From assembly GCF_958298935.1 (NCBI RefSeq), contig NC_084932.1, positions 12,255,501 through 12,319,500 of the forward strand: a DNA stretch of 64,000 nt, given 5' to 3'. Positions 54,990-64,000 of the stretch are shown one piece after another. The DNA is from Phragmites australis. Lineage: Eukaryota > Streptophyta > Magnoliopsida > Poales > Poaceae. The translations under genes and the position numbers were made by a program. The first letter of the stretch is position 1. Every line of letters begins with the position of its first letter. Below the pieces are notes generated by a model. It was not told the origin of the DNA. It was given only the letters and a program-made list of their open reading frames with translations, and did no database searches.

Positions 54990-56157
54990 CAAAGATATGG
55001 ATGAGTCTTGACTGCCTAACTATTTTTAGAGACAGGTCATAACCTATTTGCACAGTCGTTTAGCCAACCCGTCTGTGATCCAAGGCCTGCGGAAATGGAT
55101 GCTTTGCATAGGCGCAAAAGAGACCGCTTGTGAAAACCTATAATCACAGGCGGTTCACTTAAGGAACCACCTGTGATAATAGGTTTTCACAGAAGGTTCC
55201 TTAAATGGACCGCATGTGGAAATCAATTATTACAGGCGATTCACTTAAGGAATCGCCTGCGACAATTGATTACTATAGGTAGTTTCTTAGGTGAACCATC
55301 TGTGGTAGACGGTCCCCGAATGGATGTTTTTTTAGTTGGAAAAAGGCAAAGAAAAAAATTTGTTCTCGATTTGACTTGCATTATTAGAACGTGTTGTAGC
55401 ATATGTGATCCAAACTTATATGTGAAACTTCAACTGATTATCTAGACACCTAAATGATTTCAAATCATAAACGTTTCAACTACAAAGTTGTAGATCTTGT
55501 CGAGACTACAATTTTCATATAATGTTTGTCATCATCCAAATTTATATGAAGAAGTTATGAATTTTTTAAGATAAGCTATTATCCATTTTTAGAGGCGGAT
55601 TCTAGTGTGAACTGCCTCTAAAAATGACCCTCCATTTCAGAGACAGTTCATATAAGGAACCGGATGTGAAAATAACCATGACCATAGGTAGTTTCTTATG
55701 TGCATCGTCTGTGTTAATCATCCTATTTTTACAGGTGGTTCACACAAGAAATAGTCTCTAAAACTGACCCTATATTTTCATAGACGATTCACATAAAGAA
55801 CAGCCTGTAAAAATAACTATTACCATATGTGAACTGCCTACGTTAATCATCCTATTTTCATAGGTTGTTCACATAAGGAATTATCTGTAATTTCTTATAT
55901 GAATCGCATATGGTAATCATCTTATTTTCATAAGCGGTTTACATAAGAGATTGCCTGTGAAAATGAACTTTTACACAAGCGGTGGAAATCAACTCATTTC
56001 CACATGTGACTCACATAAGCAATCACCTGTAAAAAATTATTTCCACAAGCTATCCAAAACCACATGGGGTCACCATAGACTGCTCCAACGGATTTTCATA
56101 TGTACCATTTATGTGAAAACATCCTGGATATCTCGAAAAATAGTTTTCGGAGTAGTG
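54990..56157. mobile_element. Small non-autonomous CACTA-like element made of subterminal repeats
   Basis: The right end reads AATAGTTTTCGGAGTAGTG (56139-56157), i.e. CACTACTCCGAAAACTATT inverted. A weaker counterpart (CTAACTATTTTTAGAGAC) occurs near 55016-55033. Nearly all of the interior is some 15-20 copies of a unit like GGCGGTTCACTTAAGGAACC plus GCCTGTG in alternating orientation. There is no transposase. The left limit is approximate. Confidence 0.65.
55030..56060. repeat. Alternating-orientation repeat array, GCGGTTCACATAAGGAA type
   Basis: Units recur about every 40-70 bases with short variable spacers, in both orientations. That fits TnpA-type binding sites and not a CRISPR or satellite array. 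Confidence 0.75.
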
Positions 56158-56820
56158 TCAGCATTTGCAGCGGCAAATAGCCGTATCAAAGATGGCATGT
56201 TGGCTGTGGCCAATTCGTGAAGGTGAGTAGCAATCTAAAATGTATATATTCTGCCCATATCTCTAAAACAAACTGCAGTGCATCAAAGAGCATTTATCTG
56301 TGAAAACTGAAATGAATCAAGAGACATGGCCATGTTAAAAAAGCCTATTTTCTTTGTGGGATAAGCTAAGGTCCGATTAACGCATACAACGTAGTGTAAC
56401 TTTATTGTGCCCATTAACAAATGGAGAACTGCGTATCAAATCTGTTGCAGATATCTCATTTAGCTCCCTAAACTTGTGGATCGAAAGTGTTAGCTATTCT
56501 TTGAACGGCAGTAGCAAAAATAACATGCAGATGCATCCTATACGTAAAAGGTTCGAAGATTGGCTACACCCGTTGCCCCGTACAACAAATACAGGAGTAG
56601 TAGTTGTTTGTCAGTTTCGGCTGGGTGGTCTCTGTCGGAAGAATGACGGCCGAGAAAGCCAAATTAATTTTGGCCGGTCAACGCAGCAAGCTTCTCGACC
56701 ATGGCTGGGTAGCTTTAGGCGGATGCTAAATCTCTGACTACATGATTAGCTACGGCTGATTAACCCATCGCTCTAGGTCAGCATCCTCCACTGCTTAAAA
56801 AACTATTTTTCAAGACACTT
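56158..56820. other. Unclassified sequence with exon-like stretches
   Basis: Short open frames (56150-56220 and 56405-56737) without a recognisable domain. No transposon signature seen. Confidence 0.35.
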
Positions 56821-56929
56821 AGAATAATTTTTTACAGGCGATTTTTCAAATAAATCGTCTGAACAATTGGCGAGGGCCTCCTGCGGTTACGGACCGTCTG
56901 TAGAAATATATTTTTACCCGTAGTGATAG
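56821..56929. repeat. End of another CACTA-like element
   Basis: ATTTTTACCCGTAGTG ends at 56929, so the inverse starts CACTACGGGTAAAAAT. Inside it, GGCGATTTTTCAAATAAATCG and its pair form subterminal-like motifs. Its other end was not found; it directly abuts CACTA2. Confidence 0.5.
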
Positions 56930-56978
56930 TAGGGCATCACTGTTGGCTTGTTATATGAGCCGGCGGTGATGTCTCGAC

Positions 56979-56988
56979 TATATAAAAG
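56979..56988 (+). promoter_or_regulatory. TATA box of the CACTA2 transposase gene
   Basis: TATATAAAAG lies just inside the element, about 800 bases before the first ATG, and is followed by a pyrimidine-rich likely transcription start (CGCTCTCTCCTTCCCC). The gap to the ATG is AT-rich and probably includes a 5' UTR intron. Confidence 0.6.
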
Positions 56989-57316
56989 TCGCTCTCTCCT
57001 TCCCCAAGCCTGAGCACACAACAGAGAGGAGCTCTATTTGCTCGGTGATGGTCATTTTTGGTCACCAAGTTCTTAGTGGCTTCAAAATTTTGAGGAATCT
57101 TTATGCTCTAGGTGTTCCAAGGCATGTAACTTCATCTACAATCCATTACTAGTTGAATTTTGTTTGCTAAATTTCTTTAGATTTTGTAATGATGGAGATG
57201 CACCTATGACCATAATATTTTAAGACAATGTAGATGCAATTATATGTCATTTATTGTACGGAAGCTTCAATTAGTAGTTTATGGTGGAAAGTGTGTTTAT
57301 TATTGATTTATATTAG

Positions 57317-57745
57317 CTATAGGTTTGACCATATTTATTTTTTATTTTTAATGAATTAGAAAATTTAGCCATAAAATTAAGATATATAGCAAGCTTCAAT
57401 TATATTTTTTATATTTTAATTAATTTAGCAAGCTCCAATATAGAAACTTTAGGTATGAGCATATTTATTTTTGATTTATAATGAATTAGAAAAATTAGCC
57501 ATGATAATCAGTATGTTGGAAGCTCCAATTATACTTTTATATTTTAATTAATTAGCATGCTCCTATATGAAAACTTTACGTATGAGCGTATTTATTTTGA
57601 TTTTTAATGAATTAGAAAATTTCTCCATGATATTTAGGTATGTAGTAAGGTCCAATTATATTTTTCATATTTTATTTAATTAGCAAGCTCCAATATATAA
57701 ACTTTATGAATGAGGGTATCTATTTCTTATTTTTACTTAATTAGT
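57317..57745. repeat. About 128-base tandem repeat in the CACTA2 5' region
   Basis: Three to four AT-rich units start near 57322, 57452, 57579 and 57708. Each contains TATGAGCATATTTATTTTTG, a TTAATGAATTAGAAAA phrase and TTAGCAAGCTCCAAT. Related sequence lies downstream of the CACTA1 TNP2 gene (34900-35236). Confidence 0.8.
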
Positions 57746-57783
57746 CCTACAAAAGGGTTGAATAATAACGAAAATTTCTACAG

Positions 57784-60700
57784 ATGGCACCAACAAATAC
57801 TCATCGGAAGCGTATGTGAAAGCATACAAATGGCGGCTCCTCCAACCCGGGCCAATTGCCGGTAAGAGGTGATGAGGTAATTTATTTGTTGGTGATCGCA
57901 AAATATTCTATATGTTATGAATTTGGATTTACAATAATGATATAATCGTAGATGGATAGAAGATGGATGTACAATGTGAGCCGTGTGAGCACAGAGTACA
58001 AGAACGGTGCGGATTGTTTCCTGGTACAAGCTGCAGCGCACAAGTCAAATACACAGTCTCAATACATGTGCTATCCATGAATCGATTACGAGAACAAGAG
58101 GCGGTTTTTCACCACCCAGCAGATACATTCCCACTTGATGCCAAGGGGTTTTATGCCTGGCTATACTCGTTGAACTGAGCACGGTGAAGCCGAGATGGTA
58201 CAGGAAGGGCAATACATTGGCAGAGAAGACGAAGACTTGTGCACCGATATGCTGGCTGACGAATACACCGATATGCCGCCTGCCAGAGATACGTTGGTCA
58301 ATGATGATCTAGAGGAGATGTTGGCCAACGCTGACACCGATGATCTGGAGCAGATGTTGCGCGATGGGGAGGGGAACTTCACCAATGAAAAAGAGTTTCA
58401 AAAGTTCTAGCGTATGGTAGAGGACTCTAAAACACCGTTGTTCCCAGGTTGCGAGAATGAGCACACAAAGTTGCATACCGTGCTTTCACTGCTACAATTG
58501 AAGGCAAGCAACGGGTGGTCTGATACAAGCTTCACAGAGTTGTTACTGTTCTTGCAGAAATTGCTTCCAAAGGGAAATGTGCTGCCAGAAAACATGTACC
58601 AAGCCAAGCAGGTTGTGTGCCCATTAGGGTTGGAAGTGCAGAAAATACATGCATTTCCAAATGATTGCATGTTGTATCACAGAGAGCATGCAGATTTGGA
58701 AGCGTCTCTCGTCTGTGGTGCATCACGGTACAAGCATGATCATGATGATATCGATGGTGAAGGAAAGGATAAAAGGCCTCCTATCAAGGTGATGTGGTAT
58801 TTTCCTATAGTCCCCCGTTGGGAGCGTTTATTCGCGAACAAAAGGCATGTCGAACTGATGCGGTGGCACGCTGAGGAGCACAAGGATGATAGAATGCTAA
58901 GACACCCTGCTGATTCTACACAGTGGAGAAACATTGATAGGAAATACAAGGAGCCCTTTGCAGAAGATGTGAGGAATATAAGATTTGAGTTGAGTACGGA
59001 TGGGATGAATCCATTTAGCAACATGAGCAGTAGTCATAGCACTTGGCATGTGACTCTATGTATCTACAACCTTCCTCCTTATTTGAGTATGAAGCAGAAG
59101 TACATTATGAAGCTGGTGCTGATACCAGGGCTGAGGCAACCTACAACGATATCGATGTATACCTGAAACCATTAATGGAAGATCTTGTAATACTATGGAA
59201 CGATGGTGTGCAGGTATGGGATGCATACAAACGAGAGAACTTCACCCTACGTGCAATGCTGTTCGTAACAATCCAGGATTGGCCAGCCCTTGGCAACCTA
59301 TCAGGCCAGATTGTCAAAGGCTACTATGCATGCGTGCATTGTTTGGATGAAACAGAAAGCTTGTGGCTAAAGAATAGCGAAAAAATGGTGTACCTAGGTC
59401 ATCATAATTTCTTCGCAAGAATCACCCGTACCGTAGCAGCATGAGAGCTTTTGATGGGAAAGTTAAGACTCGACCACCTCCTAAGTATCGCATTAGGAGA
59501 CAGGTATATGATATGGTAAAGGGACTTAGATTTATCCTTGGATAGGGACGTGGGAGTACACCGGTTCCAAAATCTAATCTTACAGCTCCTATGTTCAAAA
59601 AGAAACCTATTCATTATGACTTAGCTTATTAGCTGGATTTGGTGGTTCGACACGTAATCAATGTCATGCATATTGAAAAGAACGTTTGTGATAGCTTGAT
59701 TGGTACGTTATACTTGGCAAAACAAAGGATACACTCCAAGCACAAGAAGGACCTGAAATGTTTGAAACTCAAACAAGATCTACATCCCGAAGATATGGAA
59801 GAAGGCGACAAATATCTTAGTCCCGCTAGCTACAGTATGAGCAAGGTGGAGAAAATTGCAATGTGCAAGTGCTTGCATGGAATCAAAGTTTCATCGGGTT
59901 ACTCCACCAACATAAAGAGACCAATAAATATTTGAAATTAACTAGCATGAAGTCTCATAATTGTCATGTGATGATGACACAGATGCTTCCAATTGCAATT
60001 AGAGGTATTCTACCGTCGAAGGTCTGAAACCCAATCATAAAGCTATGTTCGTTCTTCAAAGCGATATCACAGAAGGCCATCGATCCGACCATGCTAGATA
60101 AGCTGCAGGAAGACGTGATTGAGACTCTATCCCAGCTTGAGGCATTTTTTCCTCCATCATTTTTTGATATCATGGTGCATCTCATTGTTCACATTGTGAA
60201 AGAGATACGAATTTTTGGCCCTGTGTTTCTGCATCAGATGTACCCTTTTGAGAGGTTCATGGGAGTTCTGAAGAAATATGTTCGTAACCAAAATCGGCCG
60301 TAAGGCTGTATGGTCAAGGGCTGGGGAACCGAGGAGGTCATTGATTTCTGTGTCGACTACATGAATCTAAAATCGATTGGTGTGCCTGTATCTCACTATG
60401 AGGGGAGGCTACAGGGGAAATGGATGATAGGTGCAAACTCATTTCACACTAATGACACCATTTCATTCACGCAAGCACATTTCGCAGTTCTGCAACAATC
60501 AGTTGTAGTGGACCCATATGTCGTAGAACACCAAAAGATGATACGCACCATAAACCCAGGGAAGTCCGAAGTTTGGATCGTGTGAGAGCACCGAGATCAT
60601 TTTGGCACCTGGTTACATAGACAGGTGATGTATAAGTAGATAGAGTGTGCTCAGTTGACTGTGTTGGCTCACGGACCATCAACTACAATCCTCATATTCC

Positions 60701-61210
60701 AAGAATATGACATAAATAGCTATACATTTTATACAAGAGCTCAGTATAATAAGAGTGCCAAGCAAAATAGCGGTGTTCGTATAGATGCTTATGATTGCAA
60801 TTGAAATAGGGAGACCTACTACGGATTCGTAGAGGAGATCAGGGAGCTTCACTATGGATTGTTAAAGTTCCTCTTTTCTAGTGCCAATGGGTCAAACTCC
60901 CAGGGGGTGTGAAGATCGACAAGTACGGTATGACTATAGTGGACCAAAAACTCGTTGGATACAGAGAATAACCATTCGTACTTGCAAATGATGTTATGCA
61001 AGTCTTCTATGTAAAGGACCTAGACCCGGCTAACAAGGAGGAGCGCCATGTGGTTCTTCAAGGAAAAAAGAAGGAATGTTGGAGTGGAGAATGTTGTTGA
61101 CGAGGAAGACTACAATCAATTCGACGCGCTACCTCCTTTCGGAGAGGACGTTGACCTAGGTCCCATGGAAGACACTGATGAACCTCCCTATATACGTTGT
61201 GATCATAATG
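57784..61210 (+). pseudogene. CACTA2 TNP2-type transposase
   Basis: Exon 1 is 57784-57876, with a TGA where CACTA F has the Trp of KRIWQYLEGG. The intron is 57877-57951 (GTAATT...CGTAG). Exon 2 opens MDRRWMYNVSRVSTEYKNGA (Transpos_assoc). Then acidic repeats (DLEEMLANADTDDLEQML); PLFPGCENEHTKLHTVLSLL and QAKQVVCPLGLEVQKIHAFP (58414-59166); MLFVTIQDWPALGNLSGQIV (59260-59320); VINVMHIEKNVCDSLIG (59660-59710); the DUF4218 segment HQMYPFERFMGVLKKYVRNQ (60230-60300); and DUF4216 (60700-61080). The 3' end is cut by the deletion at ~61209. Several stops and frameshifts. Confidence 0.88.
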
Positions 61211-61331
61211 ATCAAATTTAAATAAATATGTATTAGGATTTTAGGTCAACAGAATGTTAATAAGTATAGATAGTAAAAATTAAATCAAAATCACTTGAGT
61301 AGCTCAGAGTTTTGTTCGGTCTTACTTGTTT

Positions 61332-61556
61332 AGAGAGGAAGCATTCTTCTCAAGTCACCATTTATGTACCAGTCCTACTAGTTCAGAGAGCAGCTTCTCT
61401 CAAGACGAGCAGGACGCCCTATTTGAGGTTGACCTCGCCAAAAGAAAACTCTAGAGGTCAACCTCAGATAGGGCGTCCTGCTCGTCTTGAGAGAAGCTGC
61501 TCTCTGAACTAGTAGGACTGGCACATAAATGCTGACTTGAGAAGAATGTTTTCTCT
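61332..61556. repeat. Long hairpin in CACTA2
   Basis: Same position and sequence as the CACTA1 hairpin. The stem runs almost perfectly from AGAGAGGAAGCATTCTTCTC to its partner ending at 61556, with a loop of ~15 bases near 61438-61452. Confidence 0.88.
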
Positions 61557-61717
61557 TCAAACAGGTAATCAGTACTGAAGTCCTAATAAGGCCATTTGCT
61601 AGAGCCACTGTGCTGTAATGCAACATGAACACTATCTTTTCTTTGCAGTAACATTTTTGGTGTTAGTGTGGTTTGTAGTATATCATTTTTGCATATTCTC
61701 TGAAATTTAGGACAGCT

Positions 61718-62064
61718 ATGACATGGTATGTTGTTCATCGTGGTCGGTAAAGTGGAGTGTTCTCCAGTTGGAGGAATGCCATGCACAAGTTAGTGGATTC
61801 AAAGGAGCATGTTACAAAGGATACAAGTCCAAACATGAAGCTGTTGCGGCATACAACAGTCAAGTCATCCAAGCCGGGCTAAAATTGGCTAACTTTGAAA
61901 ATAAGAAATGTGATTTCACGTGTAAAGATATCATAATCCTAGTCCTAGTTGTAATCATCATTATTTTTCTATGTAAGATGATGCGACTTGTAAGATCAAT
62001 GTGTCAACTGTCAGTACCTTTATGCCTATTTTGCTTTGTAAGATGCAACTTTTTTTTTTGTTAA
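61718..62064 (+). pseudogene. CACTA2 small ORF: hybrid-binding (Cauli_VI-like) motif plus hydrophobic tail
   Basis: The counterpart of the CACTA1 ORF, with the same TAA (61748-61750) in the MTWYVVHRGR frame. A one-base deletion at SSW(G)EE lets a second frame, from ATG 61723, enter the domain and run unbroken to 62064 (113 aa). The core reads EECHAQVSGFKGACYKGYKS and KHEAVAAYNSQ, and the hydrophobic segment IIILVLVVIIIIFLC follows. The CACTA1 stop codon is CGA here, which lengthens the tail by about 30 residues. Confidence 0.68.
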
Positions 62065-62240
62065 ATATGGTCGTAATGTACTCATTTACAGTATTATACG
62101 TGTATGCATTCTATCTATCGATTCCTTCATGGTTATCTCACTCTTTCAACAACCTCCCTCCCTCCCTCGTTGGCTTTATCTCTATCTTCCTCCTTCCTCT
62201 GCTCTTTATATGTAGAATACTCAACTGCTCGTCGTCATCG

Positions 62241-63535
62241 TATGCAGAACTCCCAGGAAGTGATTGCATCACCAACCGCCGATCCAGGCCAAGTGTTAGA
62301 AGGAGATGTAGTGCCGCCGTCAAACAATGAAGAAAGTAGCCTGAGCCACTACCTCAACCTGGACCAAACAGACGCCTGTGGAGGCGACGAGGTAATTCAT
62401 AAGAAGATGAACGCTTGTGTTCTACATATTATCGTATAGGTTCCCAATAGTTTTTTAGCTTATGCGCAGATGTTTGATGCTCCGGAGGGTCATGACAATG
62501 ATCAATCCCAAGAGCGGCATCGTGTCCGAGGTCCCTCGAAGATGCCTACAAGACGATTTGTGATCACAGAGGTCTCACCGGCAGGGGAGCCAACTGTACC
62601 AGAGAAAGTTCTGGGCCATACAAGTCAGTCTATGGGATTACTGTTAAGGATCATGTGCCCATCAACTACAGATTGTGGACTGGTGAACGAGGTGATCCGT
62701 ACATGGTTCCTGATTCGATCAAGAGATATGGAAGTAGTTAAGCATAAGACGCTAATGACCATGGGCCTTTCATTTAAGAACTGGAAGGGGACACTGAATA
62801 GAACGTATGTGCAGAAAGGTACAATACCGGATTTTCACAAATGGCCACAACTGGAATATCATTGGCAAGCCTTTGCGGAACACAAGTTGTCGGAAGAAGA
62901 ACAGAGGTTGAGTGAGGTGAACAAAGCAAACTCGAAGAAGAACCTGTACCCTCACAGAATTGGCAGTCATGGGTACATGAGGAAAGAAAGGTAGTGGCAA
63001 CAACAGTTAGATGAACTGTAGGAGAGAGGTGTCACGCCTGGGACAGAGGGCTAGAGTGAACGATTGACACACTTACTTCTTGGGAGGGGTGCTTCTTACT
63101 CGTCTGATGGAAGCTTATCTTTTACGACCACCAAAGACCTAGAAGCGACGCAAGATCTTGCAAAAAAGCTTGCAGAATCCCACGAGCAGTCTTCACAAGG
63201 CTCTTTCAAGCCAGACAGGGATAGGGATGAGCTCACCTTGGCCCTGGGAAACAAGGAGCATAGTGGTCGCACACGAGGCATTGGGGTGATGGGTTGGAAA
63301 TATGGATTCCCAAGCGACGTCGATAGTTAGAAGAGTCGAAAGAGATCCCAAGTAGAGCGAGATGCAGAACGAGAGGCAGAACAGGCTAGGATGATGGAAA
63401 TGCTTGAACAAGTGCTAAAAAAGAAGAGGGAACATACAGAAGAAAAAATAGCACAAGCAGTGTCCCAAGCCCTCATGCGTCAATGGGGTGCCATTGTGAG
63501 CGAACAGGAATGGCCGAAAGCGTCTCCTAATGGTG
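62241..63535 (+). pseudogene. CACTA2 TnpA-like gene, N-terminal and middle part
   Basis: ATG 62241 opens MQNSQEVIASPTADPGQVLE, then SLSHYLNLDQTDACGGDE. An intron-like break ends in CGCAG at 62465-62469. Then FDAPEGHDNDQSQERHRVRG, PSKMPTRRFVITEVSPAGEP, LSFKNWKGTLNRTYVQKGT and a KNLYPHR segment. GRTRGIGVMGWKYGFPSD follows at 63260-63318, with a TAG after it. A deletion of ~55 bases near 62726 and one of ~870 bases at ~63535 separate it from the CACTA1 gene. Confidence 0.78.
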
Positions 63536-64000
63536 TGCGCTCCTGGCTGAATCAAGAATAACAACAGAGGAACTAGCACGGTTTACTGTGGGAGTGGATA
63601 TCCAAAAGTTGGATGTTACATGACCGTTTGAGTTGACCAAACCTTTTGTCAAACCAGATATAGAAAGAAACCTTACAACTCAAATGCGCCAATTACATTA
63701 GTGGTACTTGGAGCATTCCAGACAGGGTTTTCAGGCGCTCCCCGTAAGATATATAGATGATTATATCCTCAACGAGGATGGCTCCTTCTGGGTGTATTTC
63801 AAGGACTTGTATGAACTGTACGAGGCAGATGCCCTCGACATGGCTATCATCGGAGTGTGGACTCTGTAAGTGACTTATGCACATAATTCACGTTATATGA
63901 TATTGTACCTTAAAATAGTATAGCTAACTTCTCTTTTTCATAGAATGGAGATCCAAGCATACGGACAAGACTTAGATAAGCAAATAGGATTCATTGATCC
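63536..64000 (+). pseudogene. CACTA2 start of the ULP1-like region, cut by the window end
   Basis: Begins at the 870-base deletion junction with LAESRITTEELARFTVGVD. VRYIDDYILNEDGSFWVYFK follows, then a GT-AG intron (63866-63943), then MEIQAYGQDLDKQIGFID at the window edge. The catalytic blocks would lie beyond 64000. Confidence 0.7.

Larger units (their letters stand above)
56930..64000 (+). mobile_element. CACTA2, same family as CACTA1; 3' end outside the window
   Basis: Starts with only a short subterminal region (ATCACTGTTGGCTTG and GAGCCGGCGGTGATG, 56934-56972), so its 5' terminus is probably eroded or overwritten. A TATA box, the whole TNP2 gene, the hairpin, the hybrid-binding-domain ORF and the TnpA-like gene follow in the CACTA1 order. 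At least three internal deletions set it apart from CACTA1. Confidence 0.85.

Noticed and set aside
55030..56060. Regularly spaced repeats, possible CRISPR-like or satellite array
   Set aside because: Units alternate in orientation, spacing varies and the array ends in a CACTA-type terminus. The genome is that of a plant.
1..64000. tRNA, rRNA or known small RNA genes
   Set aside because: I looked for conserved tRNA arms and rRNA landmarks by eye and saw none. A covariance-model scan would be needed to exclude small ones.

Overview
This window is nuclear DNA from a plant, very probably a grass (Poaceae). It is packed with LTR retrotransposons nested in one another and with CACTA (En/Spm) DNA transposons. 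Grass-like signs are a Tat-type Ty3/gypsy element with an antisense ORF, Ty3/gypsy elements with ~3.1 kb LTRs (one with a chromodomain), and a CACTA family in which a TNP2 transposase is followed by a TnpA-like/ULP1-like gene. I found no intact host gene, rRNA, tRNA or CRISPR array. Species is not determined.

Layout. 1-665: 3' end of a CACTA element. 1171-3130: probable CACTA-type element carrying a GC-rich gene fragment. 3541-8480: decayed Ty1/copia element on the minus strand. 8481-9504: unclassified repeat E, present again at ~53742-54816. 9505-32850: a minus-strand Ty3/gypsy chromovirus (element D) split by two later insertions. One is a Tat-like gypsy (element B, 10932-18109, target duplication GATAT) in its 3' LTR. 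The other is a plus-strand gypsy (element C, 23989-32387, target duplication GACCA) in its gag. B in turn holds a fragment of a third gypsy. ~32850-40858: CACTA1, lacking its 5' part but with a good 3' end. ~41160-53340: minus-strand CACTA F, with a solo LTR (45788-46411, target duplication TGCAC) and gene-like exons. 53742-54816: second copy of E. 54990-56157: small CACTA-like element made of subterminal repeats. ~56930-64000: CACTA2, same family as CACTA1, running off the window.

How the parts work together. In CACTA1 and CACTA2 the order is: TNP2-type transposase (Transpos_assoc, Transposase_21, DUF4218, DUF4216), a long hairpin, a short ORF with an RNase H1-type hybrid-binding (Cauli_VI-like) motif and a hydrophobic tail, then a TnpA-like gene running into a ULP1-like peptidase domain. 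Nearly every coding region has stops, frameshifts or lost catalytic residues. The striking exception is an open 238-codon ORF upstream of gag in element C. Its first residues carry the histone H3 tail sequence TARKSTGG at exactly the H3 positions (residues 6-13, counted after Met).
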